Positions 28,905 to 37,552 of a stretch of DNA of 64,000 bases are shown here, piece after piece; positions within the stretch are counted from its first letter, which is position 1, and every line of letters starts with the position of its first letter. The stretch lies in contig JAFDYJ010000017.1 in assembly GCA_018267515.1 (NCBI GenBank), positions 124,001-188,000 of the forward strand, given 5' to 3'. The stretch is from Bacteroidota bacterium (GTDB lineage: Bacteria > Bacteroidota > Bacteroidia > Chitinophagales > Chitinophagaceae). The notes beneath the pieces are model-generated. The model saw only the letters and a list, made by a program, of their open reading frames with translations. It did not search any database and was not told the origin of the DNA. Both the position numbers and the translations under genes were made by a program.

Positions 28905-28921
28905 TTGGCACAAGGGTTGAA
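28905..28921 (+). promoter_or_regulatory. Sigma-54-type promoter before the second ATPase
   Basis: TTGGCACAAGGGTTGAA has a perfect -24 element (TTGGCAC) and TTG at -12; only the final C of TTGC is replaced by A. The GG-to-GA spacing is the required ten bases. Predicted start near 28930, about 30 bases before the ATPase start codon. Confidence 0.7.
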
Positions 28922-28959
28922 AATAATGGTCAAATAATAGAATCAAACTCAGATAAATT

Positions 28960-29625
28960 ATGCTGGAACTAAAAGGAATTTACAAATGGGTAAACACAGG
29001 CAATCACCGCACTTTTTTATTAAAGGATGTGGATATGACCGTACAGGCAGGAGAATTCATTTCCATAATGGGACCTTCAGGTTCCGGCAAATCCACCCTG
29101 CTGAATGTGATCGGTATGCTGGATGAATTTAATGAAGGTGAATATATTTTCATGAACGAATCAGTACATAAGCTGAAAGAAAAGCAACGATCCTCTTTAT
29201 ACAAACAATATATCGGTTTTGTTTTCCAGGCTTATCATTTAATTGATGAACTGACAGTATATGAAAACATTGAGACGCCCTTGATTTATCAAAATATAAA
29301 AACATCGGAACGAAAAGCCATGGTAGCGGATATACTGGATCGTTTTCAGATAGTTGGTAAAAAAGATCTTTTTCCAACCCAGCTTTCCGGAGGGCAACAG
29401 CAACTAGTTGGCATCGCAAGAGCCCTGATCGCTAATCCAAAATTATTATTGGCAGATGAACCTACCGGCAATCTGAATTCCAAACAGGGAGAAGAAATCA
29501 TGAATTTGTTTAAACAACTCAATGATGAAGGGATGACCATCATACAGGTGACCCATTCGGAAAAAAATGCTGCCTACGGTTCACACATCATTAACCTGCT
29601 GGATGGAATGATACAGAAAAATTAA
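28960..29625 (+). CDS. ABC transporter ATPase 2 with altered signature and D-loop
   Basis: A 221-residue LolD/MacB-type ATPase. Walker A GPSGSGKST, Walker B LLLADEPTG and the H-loop THSEKN are intact. The signature reads LSGGQQQLVGIARA, with Leu in place of the usual Arg after QQQ, and the D-loop is NLNS instead of NLDS. It shares its strand and a 23-bp gap with the outer-membrane channel gene downstream, and has its own activator site and promoter. It may be the motor for a subset of permeases or a less active partner of the first ATPase. Confidence 0.9.
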   Translation: MLELKGIYKWVNTGNHRTFLLKDVDMTVQAGEFISIMGPSGSGKSTLLNVIGMLDEFNEGEYIFMNESVHKLKEKQRSSLYKQYIGFVFQAYHLIDELTVYENIETPLIYQNIKTSERKAMVADILDRFQIVGKKDLFPTQLSGGQQQLVGIARALIANPKLLLADEPTGNLNSKQGEEIMNLFKQLNDEGMTIIQVTHSEKNAAYGSHIINLLDGMIQKN

Positions 29626-29648
29626 TAATTACTAATTAAGAATTAATA

Positions 29649-31067
29649 ATGAAAAATATATTCACTAATCTTTCATTGGTCTTTTTATGTTCAGTAGCTA
29701 TGGCTCAAAATGAAAAGCTGACTTTAAAACAATGTGTGGAAACCGGTATCAACAATAACCTCCTGGTGCAGCAAAGCAATTTGCAAATGCAGTCTGATGA
29801 AATAAACTGGAAACAGGCAAAACTGAACCTGCTCCCCAACCTGAACGGTTCAGTAAGTCACGGATTCAACCAGGGCAGAAGCATTGACCCTTTTACTAAT
29901 GGATATATTAATCAGAGTAATAACACCGGCAGCTATAATTTAAGCAGCGGTTTGGTTCTGTTCAACGGTTTTTCATTGCTGAACAGTGTGAAACAAACTT
30001 CATTGGCTTACCAGGCATCAAAGATGGATTGGCAACAGGCAAAAGATAATATCACCATCAATATCATTTTGGCATATTTACAGGTATTGAGCAATGCAGA
30101 ACAATTACAACAGGCAAAAAATCAATTGGGGCTTTCCAAACAACAGGTGGATCGGCTGGAAGTTTTGAATCAACAAGGTGCTATCAATCCATCTGATCTT
30201 TCCGATCTGAAAGGACAATTCTCCGGCGATCAGTTGAGTATCATCAATGTTCAAAATGCATTGGAATCTTCCAAATTGACCTTATGCCAGCTTATGAATA
30301 TTCCATACAATAAAAATATGGAGCTGGAAAAAATCAGCGTGGAATCATTGGCATCAAAATATGAAGATACTCCTGAAAAGATTTATTCAACTGCATTGAC
30401 ACAATTAGCATTAGTCAAAGCGGTTGACCTGCGAAAACTCAGCGCCGAAAAAGGATTGAAAGTGACTAAAGGTCAACTTTTTCCTACGCTTAGCTTTGGC
30501 GCTAATACCAATACCAACTATTCCAGTACTGCTAGCCAGGAAGTATTTCTCAACTCAACCAATATTGCAAGCGCTGATTACGTAACTGTTAATAACACAC
30601 AGTATTCCGTAATGAAGCAGGTTAATAATTTCAGCTCTCAAAATATTTCTTATGGAAAACAATTAAAAAATAACCGTTTTACTTCTTTTGATCTCAGCCT
30701 GCGTATTCCCATATTTAATGGATTGCAGGTAAGAAACCGGGTAAAGCAGGCGCAATTGACTTTGAAGAATACTGAATTAGTTGCCGCTACAACAAAAACA
30801 CAATTACAACAGAACATTGAGCAGGCCTATATAAATATGTCCAGTGCTTCTGACCGATACAAAACTTTATTGGAACAGGTGGCCGCTTATGCAGAATCAT
30901 TCCGGGTTGCTGAAGTTCGTTTCAATTCAGGTTTAGGAACACCCATTGATTACCTGACAGCAAAAAATAATTTGGACCGTTCCAATATCAATCTCATCAA
31001 CGCCAGATACGACTATGTATTGAGAACAAAAGTTCTCGATTATTACCAGGGTAAAGCATTGTGGTAA
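29649..31067 (+). CDS. TolC-like outer-membrane efflux protein
   Basis: A 472-residue protein with a signal peptide (cleavage after SVAMA) and two OEP repeats rich in long amphipathic helices (Q/L/N heptads, for example LQMQSDEINWKQAKLNLLP and ARYDYVLRTKVLDYYQG). It would form the trimeric outer-membrane channel that meets the HlyD-type adaptor encoded at the start of the locus. It is the last gene of the export cluster, co-transcribed with ATPase 2. Confidence 0.9.
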   Translation: MKNIFTNLSLVFLCSVAMAQNEKLTLKQCVETGINNNLLVQQSNLQMQSDEINWKQAKLNLLPNLNGSVSHGFNQGRSIDPFTNGYINQSNNTGSYNLSSGLVLFNGFSLLNSVKQTSLAYQASKMDWQQAKDNITINIILAYLQVLSNAEQLQQAKNQLGLSKQQVDRLEVLNQQGAINPSDLSDLKGQFSGDQLSIINVQNALESSKLTLCQLMNIPYNKNMELEKISVESLASKYEDTPEKIYSTALTQLALVKAVDLRKLSAEKGLKVTKGQLFPTLSFGANTNTNYSSTASQEVFLNSTNIASADYVTVNNTQYSVMKQVNNFSSQNISYGKQLKNNRFTSFDLSLRIPIFNGLQVRNRVKQAQLTLKNTELVAATTKTQLQQNIEQAYINMSSASDRYKTLLEQVAAYAESFRVAEVRFNSGLGTPIDYLTAKNNLDRSNINLINARYDYVLRTKVLDYYQGKALW

Positions 31068-31129
31068 AATTTCCATCAAAAGAAAATCAGCTCTTCTTAT
31101 TTGATATAGCTCCTTTGTTTGGGGTTTAT

Positions 31130-31204
31130 ACCACAAAGTCATAACGACACTAAGTTGCACAAAGCTGTCTGAGTGAGACCCTCGAGACTTAATGTCTTTG
31201 TGGT
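31130..31204. repeat. Solo palindromic element related to the GxxExxY-cassette ends
   Basis: A 75-bp imperfect palindrome. ACCACAAAG (31130-31138) pairs with CTTTGTGGT (31196-31204), and ACACTAAG inside pairs loosely with CTTAATGT. Its left 35 bases match the left end of the GxxExxY cassette at 38579 at about 24 of 35 positions without gaps. It carries no gene. It could also act as a terminator for the channel gene. Confidence 0.6.
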
Positions 31205-31270
31205 TCCCATTATTGCTTAAAATTCATACTACTAAAAATGAATATTTAACTTCACTAACTGTTCTGTTGT

Positions 31271-31278
31271 TATCTTTG
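31271..31278 (+). promoter_or_regulatory. TAnnTTTG promoter element of the TPR gene
   Basis: TATCTTTG matches the Bacteroidota -7 consensus and lies about 50 bases upstream of the start codon. No clear -33 TTG is visible at the usual distance. Confidence 0.5.
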
Positions 31279-31328
31279 CCGCCTGACTAAAAGAGGTATT
31301 TCCTGTTTTACTAATAATTAATTAAAAT

Positions 31329-31979
31329 ATGAAGTTTTACAGTTTACTTATCAGGTACAGGCTTTGGATTGGCCTCGCACTCATTGCAGGTGGGGTTGCT
31401 GTCAATTTTTCGTCTTCTTTCTGGCCGGCCTTTCCGCTTTATTTTGTCGGAGTTATTCTTATTGCTGGTCATTTTTTCTTTGGCCCCTTACGACTCATAC
31501 AAAATTACCTGGAAAGCGGAGACATTGAAGGCGCAGAGAAAATATTAAATTCTATTAAGACTCCGGGACTTCTTTATAAACCCATTCGTTCTGTTTATTA
31601 TACGTTGAAAGGGAATGTAGCCATGATGAAGCAGGATTTTGATGGCGCTGAAAAAATGATGAAAAAAGGATTGGACCTCGGTATGCCGATGAAAGAAGCA
31701 GAAGGTGCCAGCCTGTTGCAAATGGGTATGCTGGCCATGCAAAAAAACAACCTGAAACAGGCGGAAAGCTATGTGCGATCTGCCTTGCGAAAAGGATTGC
31801 CCGATAAAGAAAATGAAGCCGCTGCAAACCTGCAGATGTGCAGCATTATGATGAATAAAAGAGAATTCCGGGCTGCAAAGGATTTTTTCCGCAAAGCAAA
31901 AGCCCTGAAGCCCACTACCCCGCAAATCGTTGATCAGATCAAACAGATTGAAAAATATATCTCAAGAATACCGGGATAA
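31329..31979 (+). CDS. Membrane-anchored TPR protein
   Basis: A 216-residue protein with two N-terminal membrane helices (residues about 10-50, hairpin through FWPAFPLYF) and a cytoplasmic tail of TPR-type helix pairs (for example GDIEGAEKILNSI, QDFDGAEKMMKKGLDLG, NNLKQAESYVRSALRKG, REFRAAKDFFRKAKAL). Such proteins usually scaffold envelope complexes; no specific partner is visible. It is a single gene with its own promoter and terminator. Confidence 0.7.
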   Translation: MKFYSLLIRYRLWIGLALIAGGVAVNFSSSFWPAFPLYFVGVILIAGHFFFGPLRLIQNYLESGDIEGAEKILNSIKTPGLLYKPIRSVYYTLKGNVAMMKQDFDGAEKMMKKGLDLGMPMKEAEGASLLQMGMLAMQKNNLKQAESYVRSALRKGLPDKENEAAANLQMCSIMMNKREFRAAKDFFRKAKALKPTTPQIVDQIKQIEKYISRIPG

Positions 31980-32010
31980 AACCGGGATTATTTGGATTTA
32001 AAAAAGATAT

Positions 32011-32043
32011 AGAGGAAATTCGAACAGAGTTTCCTCTTTTTTA
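32011..32043 (+). terminator. Rho-independent terminator after the TPR gene
   Basis: AGAGGAAA (32011-32018) pairs with TTTCCTCT (32030-32037) and is followed by a T run. Confidence 0.8.
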
Positions 32044-32060
32044 TCTGAACACTCCGTTAG

Positions 32061-32068
32061 TAATTTTG
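32061..32068 (+). promoter_or_regulatory. TAnnTTTG element directly before the helicase start
   Basis: TAATTTTG ends 4 bases before the ATG at 32073, so the message would be leaderless or nearly so. Confidence 0.5.
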
Positions 32069-32072
32069 TATA

Positions 32073-35000
32073 ATGTCATTTCTAAAAGAAAAACTGGAAA
32101 AAAAATTCGCTGAAGAATATAACAGGCTGAACGATCAGCAGCGGATTGCCGTAGATACCATTGAAGGCCCCGTAATGGTGATAGCCGGTCCGGGCACGGG
32201 TAAAACTCAGGTGTTGTCAAGTCGTATCGGAAAAATTCTACTGGAAACCGATACAATGCCGCAAAATATTTTATGCCTCACCTATACAGATGCCGGAGTA
32301 GTTGCCATGAAAAAACGGCTGGTTTCCCTTATCGGCCCCGAAGCCTACAAGGTCAATATCCATACATTCCATTCGTTTTGCAACCTGGTGATTCAGGAAA
32401 ATATTCAGTTATTCAATAAAAAGGAATTGGAACCGCTGAGCGACCTGGAAAGAGTTCAATTTCTAAAAAAACTGATTGATGAGTTTGATTCGGAAAACCC
32501 ATTGAAAAGATTTAAAGGAGAAGTGTATTATGACCTGGGCAATCTCAAAAATCTTTTTTCAGCCATAAAAAGAGAAGGCTGGGAAATAGAGTGGCTTCTT
32601 AAGAAAATTGATGAATACATAACGGAAATTATTCCTGAGACAGATAGTTTCTATAATAAAAGAGAAAAGAAAAAAGGAAATCATGTCTTGACCCAAAAGG
32701 GCAAAGAGGAAACAGAACGAATGGAGAAACTGAAAGCAGCTGTTACTTCTTTTGCTGCGTATCAGAGGATTCTTGATGAAAATCACAGGTATGATTATGA
32801 TGACATGATTACCTGGGTGATAAAAATGTTTGAAGAACATAAAGACATTTTACTGGGTTACCAGGAACAATTGCAATATATCCTGGTGGATGAATATCAG
32901 GATACCAGTGGAAATCAAAATAGAATTGTAGAATTGTTGACCAGCCATTGGGCGGATGAAAAACCCAATTTGTTTGTGGTGGGTGATGACGACCAAAGTA
33001 TCTTTCGTTTCCAGGGAGCTAATTTGAAAAATCTGATGACACTGGAAAACAGGTTTAAGAAAGACCTGGTAAAAATTGTTCTTATAAAAAACTATCGCAG
33101 TGTACAGCCGATTCTCGATGCTGCCGGATTCCTGATTGAAAACAATGCCCAGCGACTCGTAAACCAGGATAAAGAACTCAGCAAAGAATTTGTTTCTGCA
33201 AATAAAGAATTGACAGCTCTAAAGATTCAACCGGTAATCCGGTGCTACGAAAATGAGTTCAGCGAAAATATTCATATCACTACTGCTATAAAACAATTAT
33301 TGGATAAAGGAGTTCCACCCGGTAAGATTGCAGTTATTTACCGGGAACATAAATTCGGTGATGAGTTTTTGAAATTTCTTCAATTACAAAAAATTCCTTT
33401 CTATGTTCGCCGCTCCTTAAATTTACTGAAAGATGTTTTTATCAAAAAAATTTTAAACATCATTCGCTATACGGTGGCAGAGTTGGATAATCCCTATAGC
33501 GGCGAACCTTTGTTGTTTGATATTCTCCATCACGATTTTTTTCATATCAGCCCGTTCAGAATCGCAACGATATGCAACGAAATTTCCGGTAACAGGACAA
33601 GTGGCCCAAAAACCTTACGGGAGTTTTTATTTCATATCCAACAATCGCAAAATGGAACCTTGTTTGCCCGGGATGAAGAAACTACTGAACTTATAAAAGT
33701 AAGTACGCTGTTAGAGTCACTGCAAAAGGAAGTGTATAATAAACCCATTCAGCAATGGTTTGAGCAGCTTATCAATGAAGCAGGAATACTGGAGTTCATC
33801 ATGAAAAGTGAAGAAAAAATCTGGCTGATGAATAAGCTCAGTTGTCTTTTTGATTACATAAAAGAGGAAACACATCGTAATCCGCAACTGACCTTAAAAC
33901 AACTGATGCAGAGTTTTGAACTGATGAATGATAACAATCTTCCGTTAGAACTGGTACAGACAACCGGTAATGAAACCGGCGTAAATCTTCTCACCTCTCA
34001 TAGCAGCAAAGGCCTTGAATTTGAATATGTGTTTCTTATGGGGGCACGAAACGATGTGTGGGAAGGCAAAAAAAATATCAACAAGGGGTTTCGTTTGCCG
34101 CCTAATGTTTTTGACCTTGAAACCGACGCAGAAATTCTGGAAGAAAAAAGACGCCTATTCTTTGTGTCTATCACCCGGGCAGAAAAGTATTTGTACATCT
34201 CTTATCCCAACATGACTAATGAAGGGAGACAATTAATTCCTTCACAGTTTGTTGAAGAAATTCGCCAACCGATGAATTTGGAAACAGAAAACATTTTACT
34301 TTCTGAAGATGAAAAATTCGAATTTACAGCCCTGCGATTTGGAATAGTACAAAAACCGGTTTTGCAACAAGCCGAAAAAGAATATATAGACGGGCTACTT
34401 AAAACATTTGTAATGAATGTAACGGCGCTGAATAATTACCTGGACTGCCCGTTGCGCTTTTATTACAATAGCCTCATTCGAATCCCATCTGCCAAGAGTG
34501 AAGCAGCAGAGTTCGGTACAGCTGTGCATAGTGCGTTGAGTGATTTTCTAAAAGAAATGATGAATAATGGGAAAATATATCCGGGAAAAGATTTTCTTAT
34601 CAATCGGTTTGCCTATCATATTAACCGGGGAAGAGAAGTTTTTACCAAAGAAAACCTGCAACGCTTCACCGAACATGGAAAAAACATTCTTGCCGGTTAT
34701 TATGAGCACTATTACATTCCGGCGCCAAAAGGAGATTTTATCCTGACCGAGTATCCTTTAACAAAAGTTGTGATCAATACTATTCCACTCAAAGGATTTG
34801 CCGATAAAATACAATTTTGGGGAAATGATATTGTAATCAGCGATTTTAAAAGCGGAAGTTTTGACAAAGCAAAAAAACGTGGAGAATTTTTCAAACCGGG
34901 TGAAAAGGAAGGCCATCCTCATGGCGGTAACTATTGGAGGCAGGCAGTATTTTACAAATTGCTCGCTGATAATTTGCCAAATAAGAATTGGAAAGTATTG

Positions 35001-35237
35001 CATACTCAATTTGATTTTGTTGAACCCAACAGCAAGAATGAATTTGAAATTGAAAAGCTATATACATCTGCAGAAGAAGTAGAACAGGTGAAAAAACAAA
35101 TAGCAGATGTGTGGGAAAAAATTCAGCAACATGATTTTTATACCGGCTGCGGTAAACCCGGTTGTAATTGGTGCAATTTTGCAAAAGACAATAAGCTCTA
35201 TGTCCGCCTGGAAGAGGATGAGCCTGTTGAATTATAA
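32073..35237 (+). CDS. UvrD-family helicase fused to a PD-(D/E)XK nuclease with Fe-S staple
   Basis: A 1054-residue protein. N-terminal SF1A helicase: Walker A AGPGTGKTQ (residues 38-46), motif Ia LTYTDAGVVAMKKR, motif II VDEYQDT, motif III GDDDQSIFRFQGA, and motif V/VI segments TSHSSKGLEFE and FVSITRAEKYLYIS. The C-terminal ~280 residues form a RecB/AddB-like nuclease: EFGTAVHSAL, the active-site strand VISDFKSGS and GNYWRQAVFY. Cys in YLDCPLRF and a CxxxxCxxC near the end (CGKPGCNWC) make up four ligands typical of an AddB-type 4Fe-4S staple. Role: ATP-driven DNA unwinding and end processing in recombinational repair. It could act alone or replace an AddA/AddB subunit. Confidence 0.9.
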   Translation: MSFLKEKLEKKFAEEYNRLNDQQRIAVDTIEGPVMVIAGPGTGKTQVLSSRIGKILLETDTMPQNILCLTYTDAGVVAMKKRLVSLIGPEAYKVNIHTFHSFCNLVIQENIQLFNKKELEPLSDLERVQFLKKLIDEFDSENPLKRFKGEVYYDLGNLKNLFSAIKREGWEIEWLLKKIDEYITEIIPETDSFYNKREKKKGNHVLTQKGKEETERMEKLKAAVTSFAAYQRILDENHRYDYDDMITWVIKMFEEHKDILLGYQEQLQYILVDEYQDTSGNQNRIVELLTSHWADEKPNLFVVGDDDQSIFRFQGANLKNLMTLENRFKKDLVKIVLIKNYRSVQPILDAAGFLIENNAQRLVNQDKELSKEFVSANKELTALKIQPVIRCYENEFSENIHITTAIKQLLDKGVPPGKIAVIYREHKFGDEFLKFLQLQKIPFYVRRSLNLLKDVFIKKILNIIRYTVAELDNPYSGEPLLFDILHHDFFHISPFRIATICNEISGNRTSGPKTLREFLFHIQQSQNGTLFARDEETTELIKVSTLLESLQKEVYNKPIQQWFEQLINEAGILEFIMKSEEKIWLMNKLSCLFDYIKEETHRNPQLTLKQLMQSFELMNDNNLPLELVQTTGNETGVNLLTSHSSKGLEFEYVFLMGARNDVWEGKKNINKGFRLPPNVFDLETDAEILEEKRRLFFVSITRAEKYLYISYPNMTNEGRQLIPSQFVEEIRQPMNLETENILLSEDEKFEFTALRFGIVQKPVLQQAEKEYIDGLLKTFVMNVTALNNYLDCPLRFYYNSLIRIPSAKSEAAEFGTAVHSALSDFLKEMMNNGKIYPGKDFLINRFAYHINRGREVFTKENLQRFTEHGKNILAGYYEHYYIPAPKGDFILTEYPLTKVVINTIPLKGFADKIQFWGNDIVISDFKSGSFDKAKKRGEFFKPGEKEGHPHGGNYWRQAVFYKLLADNLPNKNWKVLHTQFDFVEPNSKNEFEIEKLYTSAEEVEQVKKQIADVWEKIQQHDFYTGCGKPGCNWCNFAKDNKLYVRLEEDEPVEL

Positions 35238-35290
35238 TCTTTCTTCCATTTATTGTGATTTCTAAAACAATCAGATAAAAAGAAACCCTT

Positions 35291-35298
35291 TAAGTTTG
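35291..35298 (+). promoter_or_regulatory. TAnnTTTG element before the Ig-like lipoprotein
   Basis: TAAGTTTG lies 10 bases upstream of the ATG at 35309; the leader would be very short. Confidence 0.5.
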
Positions 35299-35308
35299 CA
35301 ACTTCATT

Positions 35309-36736
35309 ATGCAGGTGCGATTTTTCATACTATTCATCACATTATTTGTCCTTGCCGCTTTTAATGTAATTATCAATTCAGGCTGCGCAAATATTATTCC
35401 TCCCAGCGGCGGGCCCAGGGATTCAATACCACCGGTTCCTTTAAAATTCACTCCTTCCGACTCCACTTTACATTTTAACGGGAAACATATCACCATCACA
35501 TTTAATGAATATATTAACCTTCAGAATGTCAGGGAACAAATGATTATCTCCCCGGTTTATAAAGTTTTTCCGGAAGTTAATTTCAAATTGAATACCCTAA
35601 CCATCAGGCTCAAAGACAGCCTGGAACCCAATACCACTTATTCCTTCAATTTTGGAAATTCATTATTGGACAACAATGAAGGAAATATTCTTAAAAATTT
35701 TACTTATATCTTTTCCACAGGAAACGAGATTGACTCGTTGATGTTGCAGGGAAAGGTAATACTTGCCGAAACAGGAAAGGTGGATACTACTTTGATTGTG
35801 GCTCTGTATAATAACGGTGCGGATTCTGCCGTAATGAAAGAACGTCCCAGGTTTATGGCCCGGCAAAACGGAAAAGGGAGCTTTGCTTTTAAAAATCTTC
35901 CTGCCGGCACATTCTATTTGTATGCCTTCAAAGATGGCGGTTCACTTCGCTTCACCGACACCACACAATTGTTTGCATTTGCAGGCGAGCCGGTTATTAC
36001 CAATCAAAATAATGATTCTCTTATCCTGTATGCATATGCCTCCGAAAAAGTCGCAACTGTGACTGCTCCGGCCGGAGTAAGTATGCGAAAACAAGTAGGG
36101 GCTGCTGAAAAACGATTACGATTTCAAACAAATCTTGTAAATGAAAAACAAGACTTGCTGAATCCACTTTCACTGAGCTTTGATATACCGCTCCGGTCCT
36201 TCGATTCGTCAAAAATCAGTTTCTGCACCGATTCTGCATATACAGTTTTAAGCAATTATACATTCCGAAAAGACAGCACGGGGAAAAAAATTGACCTGGT
36301 TTACACCTGGAAGGAAAATACTCTTTACCATCTTATTTTAGATAAAGATTTTGCGGAAGACACAACAGGCAAAAAATTATTAAAGACCGATACAATTACG
36401 TTTACCACCCGGAAAATTAATGATTATGGAAAACTATCAATCCGGTTCCGCAACCTGGATCTGACAAAAAATCCGGTCCTCATGCTTATCCAGGGTGATG
36501 CCATAAAAGGGACCTATCCGCTCAGCTCAGCTACATTTTCACAAAATCTCTTTCTTCCGGGTGAATATGAGCTTCGGATTCTGGAAGACAGGAATAAGAA
36601 TGGCAAGTGGGATCCGGGAGTATTTTTTGGAAAGCATATACAACCTGAAATAGTACGTCCAGTAAGCCGGAAAATTACAGTAAAGCCGGATTATGAGAAT
36701 GAATTTGACATTGATGCACCTTCTGCTTCCCAATAA
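35309..36736 (+). CDS. Lipoprotein with N-terminal Ig-like (Big_5) domain
   Basis: A 475-residue exported protein. A hydrophobic N-terminus ends in the lipobox-like NSGC (Cys26), followed by ANIIPPSGGPRDSIPP, a signature of a family widespread in Bacteroidota. Residues about 40-135 form an SbsA/Big_5 Ig-like domain (FNEYINLQN, LEPNTTYSFNFGN, FTYIFSTGN). The rest looks like carboxypeptidase-regulatory or beta-sandwich repeats (FAFKNLPAGTFYLYAFKD, LPGEYELRILEDRNKNGKWD). Function unknown; an outer-membrane or periplasmic surface structural role is likely. Confidence 0.75.
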   Translation: MQVRFFILFITLFVLAAFNVIINSGCANIIPPSGGPRDSIPPVPLKFTPSDSTLHFNGKHITITFNEYINLQNVREQMIISPVYKVFPEVNFKLNTLTIRLKDSLEPNTTYSFNFGNSLLDNNEGNILKNFTYIFSTGNEIDSLMLQGKVILAETGKVDTTLIVALYNNGADSAVMKERPRFMARQNGKGSFAFKNLPAGTFYLYAFKDGGSLRFTDTTQLFAFAGEPVITNQNNDSLILYAYASEKVATVTAPAGVSMRKQVGAAEKRLRFQTNLVNEKQDLLNPLSLSFDIPLRSFDSSKISFCTDSAYTVLSNYTFRKDSTGKKIDLVYTWKENTLYHLILDKDFAEDTTGKKLLKTDTITFTTRKINDYGKLSIRFRNLDLTKNPVLMLIQGDAIKGTYPLSSATFSQNLFLPGEYELRILEDRNKNGKWDPGVFFGKHIQPEIVRPVSRKITVKPDYENEFDIDAPSASQ

Positions 36737-36756
36737 ATTTTATGTTTCTTTCCTTT

Positions 36757-36786
36757 TTGGAGAGAAGCAGGCGGAGACTATCTTTG
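36757..36786 (+). promoter_or_regulatory. recR promoter, probably leaderless message
   Basis: TTG (36757-36759) and TATCTTTG (36779-36786) are 19 bases apart, matching the Bacteroidota -33/-7 consensus. The -7 box ends 4 bases before the ATG, so transcription should begin at or beside the start codon. Confidence 0.65.
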
Positions 36787-36790
36787 TTTC

Positions 36791-37411
36791 ATGCAATTTT
36801 CTTCCTCCCTTTTAGAGAATGCCGTGAATGAATTTGCCAGGCTCCCGGGCATCGGGAAAAAGACCGCACTTCGATTAGTACTGCATTTATTGAAGCAGGA
36901 TGAGAATAACGTCGCATATTTTAGTGATGTGATAGCTAAAATGCGGTCGGAAATAAAATTTTGCCAGCGTTGTTTCAATGTAGCAGATGGTGATATCTGT
37001 TCTATCTGTTCTAACTCATTGAGAAAGCAAGATATCATTTGCGTAGTGGAAAATATCCGTGATGTGATTGCCATTGAAAGCACTCAACAATACAGCGGTA
37101 CGTATCATGTATTAGGTGGGATCATTTCTCCATTAGATGGCGTAGGTCCCGATCAGTTGAATATTGAAACTCTCATATCAAGGGTTCAAAAAGAAAACAC
37201 TCATGAGATCATTTTCGCACTCAATCCAAACATACAGGGCGATACTACAATCTATTATATTCAGAAAAAATTGCAGCCATATGCTATTCGTGTTACAACC
37301 ATTGCAAGGGGTATTGCCTTTGGCGGTGAACTGGAGTATGCGGATGAAATGACGTTGGGGCGCAGTCTTCAAAACCGGCTACCGGTTGAGAGCTATGTTT
37401 CCAACCGCTGA
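36791..37411 (+). CDS. recR: Recombination mediator RecR
   Basis: A 206-residue protein of standard length. A helix-hairpin-helix (FARLPGIGKKTALRLVLHLL) lies at residues 15-34. A four-Cys zinc finger follows (CQRC ... CSIC, residues about 58-76). The Toprim domain begins ICVVENIRDV, and the C-terminal Walker-B-like part includes ARGIAFGGELEYADEMTLG. It works with RecO and RecF to load RecA on gapped DNA. It stands alone with its own promoter; the preceding gene is unrelated. Confidence 0.95.
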   Translation: MQFSSSLLENAVNEFARLPGIGKKTALRLVLHLLKQDENNVAYFSDVIAKMRSEIKFCQRCFNVADGDICSICSNSLRKQDIICVVENIRDVIAIESTQQYSGTYHVLGGIISPLDGVGPDQLNIETLISRVQKENTHEIIFALNPNIQGDTTIYYIQKKLQPYAIRVTTIARGIAFGGELEYADEMTLGRSLQNRLPVESYVSNR

Positions 37412-37443
37412 TTTGAACTTTTAAACAGTATCTATTAACTTTG
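37412..37443 (+). promoter_or_regulatory. Promoter of the split metH locus
   Basis: TTTG (37412-37415) and TAACTTTG (37436-37443) are 20 bases apart, a good Bacteroidota promoter. About 105 bases of leader follow, containing ATAAACG and CGTTTAT that can pair over a 28-base loop. I do not recognise a known cobalamin or SAM riboswitch in it. Confidence 0.6.
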
Positions 37444-37552
37444 TAGAATATCAGGCGGATTTGTTTATTGTTCGGCCTGCAAAAACAGAACTAATAAACG
37501 TCAAGAAACTCCCTCTAAGTTTTCCAGCGTTTATGGTTCCTAAAAAAATTGT

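Noticed and set aside
31980-32000. CCGGGAT direct repeat after the TPR gene as a mobile palindrome
   Set aside because: The two copies are in the same orientation and include the last codon of the gene; no inverted structure.
37444-37552. Cobalamin or SAM riboswitch before metH
   Set aside because: The leader is short and shows only one weak stem, without the conserved boxes of either class.
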